This document shows positions 54,465 through 63,489 of a DNA stretch of 64,000 bases, one piece after another. The stretch is taken from the NCBI RefSeq assembly GCF_017921815.1, contig NZ_JAGEMM010000002.1, forward strand, positions 434,001 through 498,000, read 5' to 3'. The stretch comes from Microvirga antarctica (GTDB taxonomy: Bacteria > Pseudomonadota > Alphaproteobacteria > Rhizobiales > Beijerinckiaceae). The position numbers and the translations under genes were made by a program. The notes under the pieces are model-generated. The model was not told the origin of the DNA and did not search any database. It saw only the letters and a program-made list of their open reading frames with translations. How positions within the stretch are numbered: position 1 is the first letter of the stretch; every line of letters starts with the position of its first letter.

Positions 54465-55727
54465 TCAGATGATCAGGAAATGGCTCGCCTTGATGTTGAG
54501 CCCGGATGAGAGCGTGGCAAGCTTGACCGCAGCTTGCGAGCCGGTTCCGTCAGGATCATAGAAGACCGCGCCGGTGTGGTCCTTGTCGTACATGACCCGT
54601 GAGGTGTCCAACGTCGCTTTCGTGCCGAACGCGAAGGCATTCTCTTTGAGATGCCCCTTCGCCCCCACCTTTGCGAAGGCCGCCCGGGTGAACTGGATGT
54701 GATCCTCCGTCACGACGAAGTCGATGATCTTGTCGGCATAGCGAGACGAGACGGTCTTGGTGTCGAACCGAAAGGTATCGCGGCCCGGGCCGCCGATCAG
54801 GATGTCGCTGCCGGCACCGCCGATCAGGACGTCGTTGCCCACCAGCCCCTGCAGCCGGTCGTTGCCCGCCATCCCCTTGATGACGTCCCGCACGCTGGTG
54901 CCGAGGATCACGTCGTTTCCGACCTTCCCGGTCTGCGCCAGGACCTCCGATTTCGCATTCCAGGCCCAACTCGCCAGATGCTTGCCGTCCGTTCCGGACT
55001 TTCCGTAGATGTGCTGGACAGCTTGAAGATCTAGCGGTCCGAGGGCGGTCGGCGACGCATCATCTCCCGACGTGTAGGCCATGACCGTCGCTTTGACGTG
55101 ATCGACGGATGAGGAGAGCAGGCGCTTGTTCAGGTTCGAGGTCGCGAAGGGATGCTTCAGGCCGATTGCATGGCCGACCTCATGAAGCAGCGTGTAGGCC
55201 TTGAAGGCCGTGTCTTCCTTGAAATAACTGCGATAGGCCGGGTTCAGGTAGACATTGCCTGAAATGTCGCCGAACGATGTAAAATACGTTAGGGTCCTGA
55301 CGTTCTCCGTCTCGGTCGAGGGGTAATAGGCGAAAGCAGAGCTGTTTGACGAAATCCAGCTGAACTGGATGTCGCCGTGATTGCTCTTGGTCTCAAGGAA
55401 CCGGATTCCCGATGCGTCGCCCCATTGTTTGAGGGCCGCACGGGCATCGAGGATGTCCTGCGTGGCGAACGGCGCCCAACTGTCGCGAATCGATCCCAGC
55501 ACCTCCCGGTCGCCCAGCGTCATGGCCTTCGGGAACGAATACGTGATGAAGCCCGGCTTCGCGGTGGCCTTCAGCGTGGGCGACGACACCCAGCTCTCCC
55601 CCGACAGGATGCCGCGAAAATCCGACACCCTGACCGCCGGCCCGGCACTATAGGCCGGGGCGCTCAGCGCCTGGGCGCCGGAATCGTCCCAGCCATGCCC
55701 CTGTTCAGCGACGCGCGGCGCATACAT
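54465..55727 (-). CDS. Serralysin-like M10 metalloprotease with RTX repeats
   Basis: Predicted secreted zinc protease. The 420-residue protein has no signal peptide, and its M10 catalytic domain carries the full HEXXHXXGXXHP site, HEVGHAIGLKHP (His182, His186, His192), and the Met-turn TVMAYTSG (Met216). RTX nonapeptides follow (about residues 270-318, with VGNDVLIGGAGSDILIGG), which bind calcium. The C-terminus ends ASHFLII, resembling type I secretion signals. GGAGA lies 8 bases before the ATG. It needs an RTX-type ABC exporter, which is not in the window. bcp is upstream on the same strand, 109 bases away. Confidence 0.92.
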   Translation of the reverse strand: MYAPRVAEQGHGWDDSGAQALSAPAYSAGPAVRVSDFRGILSGESWVSSPTLKATAKPGFITYSFPKAMTLGDREVLGSIRDSWAPFATQDILDARAALKQWGDASGIRFLETKSNHGDIQFSWISSNSSAFAYYPSTETENVRTLTYFTSFGDISGNVYLNPAYRSYFKEDTAFKAYTLLHEVGHAIGLKHPFATSNLNKRLLSSSVDHVKATVMAYTSGDDASPTALGPLDLQAVQHIYGKSGTDGKHLASWAWNAKSEVLAQTGKVGNDVILGTSVRDVIKGMAGNDRLQGLVGNDVLIGGAGSDILIGGPGRDTFRFDTKTVSSRYADKIIDFVVTEDHIQFTRAAFAKVGAKGHLKENAFAFGTKATLDTSRVMYDKDHTGAVFYDPDGTGSQAAVKLATLSSGLNIKASHFLII

Positions 55728-55836
55728 TCACCAAATCTCCCGTTACCTGAGGATGAAAGCAGGTTGCCGATGAACATGGCATGCACGACTCTCGGTGAAT
55801 TGATCCTACACGACGAGCAAAGACCTAGACATGCGC

Positions 55837-56301
55837 TCATAGAGCGCGGGCTGCAGCCAGCACTTCCTCTACGTGACCAGGGACTTTCACCTTCTCCCAC
55901 ACGCGCGCGATCTTGCCGTCGCGGTCAATCAACAGGGTCGTGCGCTCGACGCCCATGTATTTGCGTCCGTACATGCTCTTCTCGACCCACACCCCGTAGG
56001 CCTCGAGCATGGTCTTCGTCTCGTCGGACGCGAGCGTGAAATCGAGATCGTATTTCGCCCGGAACTTGTCGTGGCTTTTCATGGCATCCGGCGAGACACC
56101 GACGATCTCGGTATCGGCTTTGGCAAAATCCGCCTTCATCTGCTGGAAAGCCTGCGCCTCCAGTGTGCACCCGCTGGTATCGTCCTTCGGGTAGAAATAC
56201 AGCACCACCTTGCGCCCCTTCAGGCCATCCAGTGTCAGCATCTGTCCACCAGTAGCCGGCAACGTGAAAGCCGGGGCGGTATCGCCTGCTGCTAGGGTCA
56301 T
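55837..56301 (-). CDS. bcp: Thiol peroxidase of the Bcp/PrxQ family
   Basis: Cytoplasmic peroxiredoxin that reduces hydrogen and organic peroxides. The 154-residue protein has the thioredoxin-like fold with FYPKDDTSGCTLEAQAFQQM and the peroxidatic Cys in SGCT. The resolving Cys five residues later (present in E. coli Bcp) is Gln here, so it is probably a 1-Cys enzyme. The conserved VERTTLLIDRDGKIARVW follows. The ATG at 56301 has AAGGAAGG about 8 bases upstream and is preferred to a longer frame to 56352. Confidence 0.93.
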   Translation of the reverse strand: MTLAAGDTAPAFTLPATGGQMLTLDGLKGRKVVLYFYPKDDTSGCTLEAQAFQQMKADFAKADTEIVGVSPDAMKSHDKFRAKYDLDFTLASDETKTMLEAYGVWVEKSMYGRKYMGVERTTLLIDRDGKIARVWEKVKVPGHVEEVLAAARAL

Positions 56302-56447
56302 GGATCGCCTTCCTTTCGACGGATTGTGATGATTGGAAACAGCCGCAATCATTGAAAGACATGGTCGCGGCGCGTGCGCAAGAGGGCTAAGGTCTCCCTC
56401 TGATTCCCTTCCATGATTACTTGAGCCGGGTTGCAGACGACATCAGA

Positions 56448-59400
56448 ATGAAGCCGTTATCCAGACTCAAGTCCCGCCGGAGCAAACCGGTCAAGCGGAG
56501 CCGGGTTGCGCGGGTCGTGCGCGGATCGGCCTATTCGTGTGTGGCCGTCGCTGTCCTGATCGCCGTGGCATTCGGCCTCCTCTACATGCGCCTGTCGGCG
56601 GGACCGCTCAGCTTCGGAAGCCTTCCGGACCGGGTCGCGGAATCGATTGCGGCCCGCATCGGGCCCGGTTGGTCCGTGACATTGCGAGATACGGCGCTGG
56701 AACTTCACGGCGGCGCTCCCGCCTTGCGGGCCAACGGGCTCGACGTGCGCGATCCTGCCGGCGGACTGGTGCTGCGGGCGCCCTCCGCCGTGGTCAGCGT
56801 CGATGGCGTTTCCCTTCTCACCGGGAATCTGCAGCCGAAATCCATTGAGGTGAGAGACCTTCAATTGCGGGTGCTTGTTGCCCGTGACGGGGCCCTGACG
56901 TTCTCGCCGGTGCCGCCCGGGGAGGGGGGAGAGCAGCCTGCTCCGACCGGACCAGGGCCCTTGATCGAGGTTGCGCCCCGGCCGGGCGTTGCGGCACCCG
57001 ATGCGTCACCTGTTTCGAACGTGGTCGGCTCGCTCTTCGACCTTATCGTTGGCCCGCAGAGCATCCTGAACTCCCTTGATCGCGCGCGGCTGACAAATGC
57101 GCGACTGATCTTCGTCGACGCCGACCAGCGCCAGCGCGCAGCTTTCAACCGGGTCGATGCCACCTTCGACTGGGCCGATGACGGCGGACGCCGATTCGAA
57201 GCCAGTCTCGAGGGCTCGCAGGGTGCCTGGGAGCTGAACGGCGATGCCGATCCCGATGGCGCCGGCGGTTATCGTGCGGAGATTCACGCGAAAGGCGCGC
57301 CGATCCAGGACATCCTGCTCCTGGCTGGTCAGTCGGCCCTGCCCGCAACCACGGACCTCGCGTTTTCGGGACGGGTCGACGCTGCCTATTCGGCGGGACG
57401 TGTGACCGAGCTCAAGGCCACCCTGTCGAGCGAGGCCGGTCAGGTCCAGGTTCATGACAAGGACACCTCGCCCATCATCGTCGAGCATTCCGATATTGCC
57501 GTCTCGTGGGACGAGGCCGCCAAGGCCCTCGATCTCGTCAGGTTGCACATGCGCGGCGGACAGAACGAGGTAACGCTGACCGGCCGGCTTACGACGCGGG
57601 TGCCCCATGACGGCTGGACCCTCGCGCTCGCCGGCAAGGACATCGTGCTGTCAGGGGCGGCTGCCGGCGACTCGCCCGTGCGCATCGCCAGTCTGGCGGG
57701 AGAGCTGTCAGGGCCCGAAGGGGTTGTGCTCAAATCCTTGCGGCTGCGCGGAGAGGATCTGTCGGCGGAGATCGACGGCGTGCTGGCGTCGGCCACGGAT
57801 CCGGGTGCCTTGGCGCTCAAGGTGCGAGGCGCCAAGACCTCCGTGCGCACGGCGCTCCGCCTTTGGCCGGAAGCCGCCAATCTTCCGGTCCGGCAGTTCC
57901 TGATCGGCAGCCTCAAGGGCGGGCGGGTCGAGTCCATGGATCTGAAAGTTGCCATGTCCGGGGCCGAGATGACGCGCGCCGTCAACGGCGGCCCCATCGC
58001 TCCTGAGTCGCTGGCAATCGATTTTGCCATTACCGATGGCGTGTTCTTTCCTGCCCAAGGGCTGGCGCCCCTGTCGCAGGCCAATGTGACGGGCGTGGTG
58101 AGCGGCGTCGATGTGCGGTTGCGCGCCCCGTCCGCGCGGGTCGATCTCGACGGCGGCCGCCACATGACCGGGTCTGACGGGTCTTTCGTTCTGGAGAATT
58201 ACTGGCGGCCGGATGCGGCCGCGGCCATCGATTTCCGCCTGACCGGCGGCGCTGATGGCCTGGGCGCGCTGCTGCAGCAGCCGCTCGTGCACGAGATGGC
58301 GGGCTTCGAGGTGGATCCTGCGGCCATGAAGGGCAATGCCGACCTGAAAGTGAGGGTCGGACTGCCGGTCAAGCATATCCCGCCCTTCGCCGATTTGCCC
58401 ATTGCGGTCAGCGGAACAGTCACCGATCTGGGCATCGACAAGATCTTCGGGAAGGACAAGCTGGAAGGGGCCAAGGTCGCCATCGCGTACGACAAGGGCG
58501 ATCTCACCATCAAGGGGGATGGCAGGATCGGCGGGAGCCCGGCCGTCATCGACCTTCACCAGACGCCAGGCGGGGGCGAGGCGAACGTGACCTTCAATCT
58601 CGACGAGGCGGCGCGTGCCAAGCGTGGACTGTCCTTCGGCAGCCAACTGACCGGGACGTTGCCCCTGAGGGTTGTGGTACCCCTGGGCAAGGAAGCAAAA
58701 CCCGGGCTGCGCGTGGATGCGGATCTCACCAAGGTCGCCATCGACCAACTCGTTCCCGGTTGGGTCAAGCCCGCTGGCCGAGCCGCCAAGCTGTCCTTCA
58801 CCACGACAGACGCGTCCGCGACCGAAATTCGCGATCTCCAGCTCGATAGCGGAGCGACGCAGTTTCGCGGAAGCGCCAGCCTCAACGCCGATGGCGGTCT
58901 CGACAAGGCGGATCTCTCGACGTTCAAGTTGTCGCCGGGCGACGACATGCGCGCGCAGGTCGATCGCTCCGGGGGCGTCTACAAGGTTGTGATACGTGGC
59001 AATGTGGGCGATGCCCGACCCTTCGCGAAGGCGGCCGACGCGCCGCCGGCGACGGGCCGAAACGCCGGCTCGACCCGCGACAGCCGGGACTTCGACCTCG
59101 ACCTCAATCTCAATATCCTGACAGGCTTCAACGAGGAGGCGATCACCAACGCCGCTGTCAAAGCCTCGGTCCGCAAGGACAATATGCGCCAGCTCGATCT
59201 CAAGGGCCGGCTCGGGGCGACGAACCTCACCGCTCGGACCGTGAGCGCTCCCGGTGGGAGCCCGCAGATTGTCGTGCAATCCGACAATGCGGGTTCGCTT
59301 CTGCGGTTTCTCGACATCTACAAGCGCATGGGCGGCGGCGATCTCGTCCTGCAGATGGGGACCGGCGACGGGCCCCAGGCCGGTGTCCTGACCGTGCGCG

Positions 59401-59903
59401 ACTTCTCGCTCAGCAACGAGCCGGCCCTGCGGCGGATCATCCCGACACAGACGCAGGTGGTGGCGGGGCAGGACAGCGCGGGCAAGCCGCAGGCGGTTCG
59501 CGTCGACGTGAACGAGGCCCGGTTCAGCAAGGCGCGGGTGGATTTCACGCGCTCGGCCGGGCGTCTCGATTTCAAGGATGCGGCTGTCTTCGGCAGTCAG
59601 GTTGGCTTCACTCTTGGGGGCTATATCGACAATGCCCGCGACAAGATGGATGTGTCGGGCACCTTCGTGCCGGCCTACGGGTTGAACAACGCCTTTGCGC
59701 AGGTCCCGCTCTTCGGCCCGCTTCTGGGCGGCGGACAATATGAGGGTCTGTTTGCGGTGAATTTCCGCGTCAGCGGTCCGGTGGCGGGACCGACGCTCAC
59801 CGTCAACCCGCTTTCGGCCGTGGCGCCGGGTTTCCTCCGCAAGCTGTTCGGCGCGGGCGGCGAGGCGCCGACGGGATCGCTCCCGACGACGCCCGAACGC
59901 TGA
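56448..59903 (+). CDS. Large AsmA-like/YhdP-type protein (DUF3971)
   Basis: Envelope protein probably involved in lipid transport between inner and outer membranes. About 1151 residues: a basic cytoplasmic N-terminus, one membrane helix (SCVAVAVLIAVAFGLLYMRL) and a long periplasmic beta-rich part. DUF3971-like features include ALELHGGAPALRANGLDVRD and NVTGVVSGVDVRLRAPSARV. The C-terminal AsmA-like region includes RLDFKDAAVFGSQVGFTLGG and GTFVPAYGLNNAFAQVPLFG, which is typical of YhdP/TamB-like proteins. The ATG at 56448 is preferred, and a TTG at 56421 is possible. It is convergent with tyrS, 9 bases apart. Confidence 0.88.
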   Translation: MKPLSRLKSRRSKPVKRSRVARVVRGSAYSCVAVAVLIAVAFGLLYMRLSAGPLSFGSLPDRVAESIAARIGPGWSVTLRDTALELHGGAPALRANGLDVRDPAGGLVLRAPSAVVSVDGVSLLTGNLQPKSIEVRDLQLRVLVARDGALTFSPVPPGEGGEQPAPTGPGPLIEVAPRPGVAAPDASPVSNVVGSLFDLIVGPQSILNSLDRARLTNARLIFVDADQRQRAAFNRVDATFDWADDGGRRFEASLEGSQGAWELNGDADPDGAGGYRAEIHAKGAPIQDILLLAGQSALPATTDLAFSGRVDAAYSAGRVTELKATLSSEAGQVQVHDKDTSPIIVEHSDIAVSWDEAAKALDLVRLHMRGGQNEVTLTGRLTTRVPHDGWTLALAGKDIVLSGAAAGDSPVRIASLAGELSGPEGVVLKSLRLRGEDLSAEIDGVLASATDPGALALKVRGAKTSVRTALRLWPEAANLPVRQFLIGSLKGGRVESMDLKVAMSGAEMTRAVNGGPIAPESLAIDFAITDGVFFPAQGLAPLSQANVTGVVSGVDVRLRAPSARVDLDGGRHMTGSDGSFVLENYWRPDAAAAIDFRLTGGADGLGALLQQPLVHEMAGFEVDPAAMKGNADLKVRVGLPVKHIPPFADLPIAVSGTVTDLGIDKIFGKDKLEGAKVAIAYDKGDLTIKGDGRIGGSPAVIDLHQTPGGGEANVTFNLDEAARAKRGLSFGSQLTGTLPLRVVVPLGKEAKPGLRVDADLTKVAIDQLVPGWVKPAGRAAKLSFTTTDASATEIRDLQLDSGATQFRGSASLNADGGLDKADLSTFKLSPGDDMRAQVDRSGGVYKVVIRGNVGDARPFAKAADAPPATGRNAGSTRDSRDFDLDLNLNILTGFNEEAITNAAVKASVRKDNMRQLDLKGRLGATNLTARTVSAPGGSPQIVVQSDNAGSLLRFLDIYKRMGGGDLVLQMGTGDGPQAGVLTVRDFSLSNEPALRRIIPTQTQVVAGQDSAGKPQAVRVDVNEARFSKARVDFTRSAGRLDFKDAAVFGSQVGFTLGGYIDNARDKMDVSGTFVPAYGLNNAFAQVPLFGPLLGGGQYEGLFAVNFRVSGPVAGPTLTVNPLSAVAPGFLRKLFGAGGEAPTGSLPTTPER

Positions 59904-59912
59904 CCGACAGGG

Positions 59913-61175
59913 TCAGACGGCGCGCAGCAGCACGTGGCGCTTCTTGCCGAACGAGAGCTTGATGACGCCCTCGGGTGTGAGGTTGGCGGTGCGCAGGACC
60001 CCGCGCTCGTCCGTGACAATCTGATCGTTCACCCGCAAGCCGCCGCTCTTCACCTGACGGCGCGCTTCCCCGGTGGAGGGGAGAAGCTTGGCGTATTCCG
60101 GCCCGAAGGCCGTCAGGACGCCGAGCCCCGCATCGAGTGACGAGGCCGGGATCTCCACGGTCGGGAGACTTTCGGAAAGGGCTCCCTGCTCGAACGTCTG
60201 GCGTGCGGTCTCGGCCGCCACCTCGGCGGCCTCGCGCCCGTGAAGGAGAGCGGTGGCCTCGGTCGCCAGCACCTTCTTGGCCTCGTTGACGCCGGCGCCC
60301 TCAAGCGCTGCGAGCTTATGGATCTCGTCCATCCCCAGCAGCGTGAAGAGCTTCAGGAAGCGGATCACATCGGCGTCTTCGGTGTTGCGCCAGAACTGCC
60401 AGTAATCATAGGCGCTGAGCATATCGGCGTTGAGCCAAACGGCGCCGGAGGCAGTCTTGCCCATCTTGGCCCCGGACGCGGTGGTGAGGAGCGGGCAGGT
60501 CACGGCGTAGAGTTGCGAGGTTCCCGAGCGGCGGCCCAGGTCGATCCCGTTGACGATGTTGCCCCACTGGTCCGATCCGCCCATCTGCAGGATGCAGCCG
60601 TAGCGCTTGTGCAATTCCACGAAATCGTAGGCCTGCAGGATCATGTAGTTGAATTCGAGGAACGACAGCTCGTGCTCGCGCTCGAGCCTGAGCTTCACGC
60701 TATCGAAGGACAGCATGCGGTTGACGGAGAAGTGGCGGCCGACATCGCGGAGGAACTCGATGTAGTTGAGCTTGGTCAGCCATTCGGCGTTATCGACCAT
60801 GATCGCGTCGCGCGGGCCGTCGCCGAACGTGATGAGACGGGCGAAAACGCCCTTCAGGCTCGTCTTGTTGTCCTCGATCTGCTCGGGCGTCAGCAGTTTA
60901 CGGCTCTCGTCCTTGCCGGATGGATCTCCGACGCGGGTCGTGCCGCCACCCATGAGCGCGATCGGCTTTCCGGCTCCCGTCTCCTGAAGCCAGTGCAGCA
61001 TCATGATCGACAGCAGGTGCCCCACATGGAGAGAGGGGCCGGTGCAGTCATATCCCACATAGGTCGTGAGTCGGCCCTCAATGGCCGCCGCATCGATACC
61101 CTCGAAATCGGAGGTCTGGTGAATGAAGCCGCGCTCGGTGAGCACCTTCAGAAAATCGGATTTCGGCGCGTTCAT
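59913..61175 (-). CDS. tyrS: Tyrosyl-tRNA synthetase
   Basis: Class I synthetase charging tRNA(Tyr). The 420-residue protein has [20 protein letters not shown] (HIGH-type), the specificity loop [19 protein letters not shown], a KMSKS-type loop [15 protein letters not shown] and a C-terminal S4 RNA-binding domain ([19 protein letters not shown]). The position beside the AsmA-like gene and bcp is a common alphaproteobacterial order. Confidence 0.96.
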   Translation of the reverse strand: MNAPKSDFLKVLTERGFIHQTSDFEGIDAAAIEGRLTTYVGYDCTGPSLHVGHLLSIMMLHWLQETGAGKPIALMGGGTTRVGDPSGKDESRKLLTPEQIEDNKTSLKGVFARLITFGDGPRDAIMVDNAEWLTKLNYIEFLRDVGRHFSVNRMLSFDSVKLRLEREHELSFLEFNYMILQAYDFVELHKRYGCILQMGGSDQWGNIVNGIDLGRRSGTSQLYAVTCPLLTTASGAKMGKTASGAVWLNADMLSAYDYWQFWRNTEDADVIRFLKLFTLLGMDEIHKLAALEGAGVNEAKKVLATEATALLHGREAAEVAAETARQTFEQGALSESLPTVEIPASSLDAGLGVLTAFGPEYAKLLPSTGEARRQVKSGGLRVNDQIVTDERGVLRTANLTPEGVIKLSFGKKRHVLLRAV

Positions 61176-61324
61176 CGCGTTTCTCGAGTCTCGGACAGTG
61201 GAATGGAGGCCAAACCTCTATCGGCGTGTCCCTATACCCACAAGAGATTTCAGATAAGGGCGTTCGCCGCAGCGCTGGAAAAGCCTGCTGCCCCCAAGAG
61301 CATCTCTTCGCCCCGGCGACGCCA

Positions 61325-61352
61325 TTGACGCATGCGGTTTGCGTGATAGTAT
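61325..61352 (+). promoter_or_regulatory. Candidate promoter of the second M10 protease gene
   Basis: TTGACG and TAGTAT are separated by 16 bases. The -10 box matches consensus at four of six positions, so this is tentative. The word AACGTTAAG follows at 61358-61366, as it does after the -10 box of the third GG-peptide gene. Confidence 0.45.
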
Positions 61353-61385
61353 AACAAAACGTTAAGAGCATGAGGGGGCTTTACG

Positions 61386-63335
61386 ATGCGCAACCACACT
61401 CAAGCGACTAGTGGAGGCACGCCCCTGGTAAGCGCCTCCTCGACGGGTCAAAGTGACACTGAAGGTTCCGCGCCGTTGTGGGGTCCGAACGGCGAAAGTC
61501 TCGAGGCTCCATCGTCTTTGAACGGCATGGATCCTGCTCTGATGGCAGCAGGCGCTCCGATCTGGACCACCGTCGGGAACTGGGTGTCTCAACAGGTGAG
61601 CGCGGTCTATAATTACGTGTCCAACAATGTTTCGGGCGCGCCCCTCGGCATCTTCTCGGCCCTTGCAGACACGGCCCCCTATTCGATGCCAGGAGTCAAG
61701 TTCTCGACCCACAACGATCTGCCGTCCGATGTGCGCGCACTGTTGTCAGGGTCGGAGTGGAACAAGTCCGTCGTGACCTACAGCTTCCCGGATTCGCGCT
61801 GGGACTACCAGTTGATCAACCCGAGCGCGTCCGGCTACCGCACGGCACAGTTCGGGACGGAGCAGGCGGTGCGCTATGCGCTCGAGGGATACAGTCCCTA
61901 TGCCGGTGGCCCTAAAATGGGGATGACCTCGGTCGAGAGCTTCACCAATCTGTCTCTGGAATATGCCGGCCGCAATGACGCGACGTTGCAGATCTCTGGC
62001 TTCAATCCCGGCAGCGTGATCAACCGGAGCCATGCCTACTATCCGGGAGTGCCCTTCTATAGTGGCGATGTCTGGCTGCACTACGACGTGACGGCGACGG
62101 GGACCTACAATGCATATTTGGCCTTGCACGAACTTGGCCACTCACTCGGTTTGAAGCATTCTCACGAGTCCGGTGGCTCATTGCCGACGATGAGCGCCGA
62201 GCACGACAGTGTTGAATATACCGTGATGTCGTACAAGACATTCTCGGATTCGCCCCAAACCTTCATGCAGTATGACGTCGCCGCCTTGCAGGCGATGTAT
62301 GGCGCGGACTTCACGACCAATAGCGGAAATACCGTCTATAACTGGTCCCCGACCACCGGCGAAGCGTTCGTCAATGGCGTCGGACAGGGTGCGCCCGCCC
62401 GGAACTACATCTTCATGACTGTCTGGGATGGCGGCGGCAACGACACTTATGACGTCTCGAATTATCACGGGGCGACATCGATCGATCTTGCGCCGGGCGG
62501 CTATGTGAAGTTTTCGCAAGAGCAACTCGCCTATCGTGGCTCATCCGTCTATGCCCACGGGAACGTCTACAACGCGTTCCAATTCCATGATGACCCGCGC
62601 TCCCTGATCGAGAACGCCGTGGGTGGCACCGGCAATGACGACATTCGTGGCAATGCCGCGGACAATGTCCTCACTGGCAATGCGGGCGACGACACCCTTT
62701 CGGGCGGGACCGGGAACGACAGGCTTCTGGGCGGCGACGGGGTCGACCTCATCTCCGGCGGGGCTGGCGCGGATACGCTGGATGGCGGCGCAGGCACCTA
62801 CGACACGATCGGATACAGCGATTCCGCCGTGGGGGTGAACGTCAATATCGGCACGAACACGGCCTCCGGGGGTATCGCCAACGGCGACCGGATCTCAGGG
62901 TTTGAGAACATCATCGGATCGTTCGGCAACGACGTGCTCTACGGTTCGGCAGGCGACAACGCCATTTTCGGCGGAAGCGGCGGCGACCAGATCGTTGGCT
63001 CCGGTGGCAACGACTGGCTGACCGGTGAGGATGGTGACGATATGCTGATCGTCACCGATGGCGGCTCTGCCACCATGACAGGTGGGGCAGGTGATGACCG
63101 TTTCGTCGTTTTTCCCGGCACGAAGGCAAAGATCCTCGATTTTGCCGCCGGCGCGGGGACGCCGGACGAGATCATGATCTACAAGAACATCTTTGCCAGC
63201 TTTGCGGAGGTGAGCGCTGCAGCGGTTCAGAATGGCAACAATGTGTCTATCACCAAGGGCGATTTCGGCATTGAACTTGTGAACGTTCAGCTGGCAAAGC
63301 TGCAGGCAAACGACTTCATCTTCATGAACATCTGA
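61386..63335 (+). CDS. Serralysin-type M10 metalloprotease with two RTX blocks
   Basis: Predicted secreted zinc protease of 649 residues without a signal peptide. The catalytic motif is HELGHSLGLKHS (His248, His252, His258) and the Met-turn is TVMSYKTF (Met281). The usual Pro after the third His is Ser. After the catalytic domain (about residues 100-340) come two RTX blocks (about 413-473 and 510-572, for example GNAGDDTLSGGTGNDRLLGG). The C-terminus LAKLQANDFIFMNI resembles type I secretion signals. The ATG has GAGGGGG about 5 bases upstream. The gene stands alone, with a terminator at 63437-63464. Confidence 0.93.
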   Translation: MRNHTQATSGGTPLVSASSTGQSDTEGSAPLWGPNGESLEAPSSLNGMDPALMAAGAPIWTTVGNWVSQQVSAVYNYVSNNVSGAPLGIFSALADTAPYSMPGVKFSTHNDLPSDVRALLSGSEWNKSVVTYSFPDSRWDYQLINPSASGYRTAQFGTEQAVRYALEGYSPYAGGPKMGMTSVESFTNLSLEYAGRNDATLQISGFNPGSVINRSHAYYPGVPFYSGDVWLHYDVTATGTYNAYLALHELGHSLGLKHSHESGGSLPTMSAEHDSVEYTVMSYKTFSDSPQTFMQYDVAALQAMYGADFTTNSGNTVYNWSPTTGEAFVNGVGQGAPARNYIFMTVWDGGGNDTYDVSNYHGATSIDLAPGGYVKFSQEQLAYRGSSVYAHGNVYNAFQFHDDPRSLIENAVGGTGNDDIRGNAADNVLTGNAGDDTLSGGTGNDRLLGGDGVDLISGGAGADTLDGGAGTYDTIGYSDSAVGVNVNIGTNTASGGIANGDRISGFENIIGSFGNDVLYGSAGDNAIFGGSGGDQIVGSGGNDWLTGEDGDDMLIVTDGGSATMTGGAGDDRFVVFPGTKAKILDFAAGAGTPDEIMIYKNIFASFAEVSAAAVQNGNNVSITKGDFGIELVNVQLAKLQANDFIFMNI

Positions 63336-63436
63336 TCAGGGATTCTTGGCGGTTCCCTGCACACCGACCGTCGTCGTCAGTCGCGGCGATCTGCGGCACG
63401 CGGGACGGTTCCAAAGCACCACAATCGGCCAAACGA

Positions 63437-63464
63437 AAACGGCAGGTCCCGCGACCTGCCGTTT
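63437..63464. terminator. Bidirectional terminator
   Basis: AAACGGCAGGTC and GACCTGCCGTTT form a perfect 12-bp stem around the loop CCGC. It lies between the convergent M10 protease and hydrolase genes. The outer arms are A-rich and T-rich, so it can serve both directions. Confidence 0.85.
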
Positions 63465-63489
63465 GTCAATTGGCGTCTCAAGGGTCGTG

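Noticed and set aside
57708-59738. 676-codon minus-strand frame opposite the AsmA-like gene
   Set aside because: Same cause: long open antisense frame, no ribosome binding site and no recognisable domain.
54465-63335. M10 proteases as substrates of the C39 exporter
   Set aside because: RTX proteases carry uncleaved C-terminal signals and lack GG leaders, while the exporter has an active leader peptidase, so they need a different transporter.
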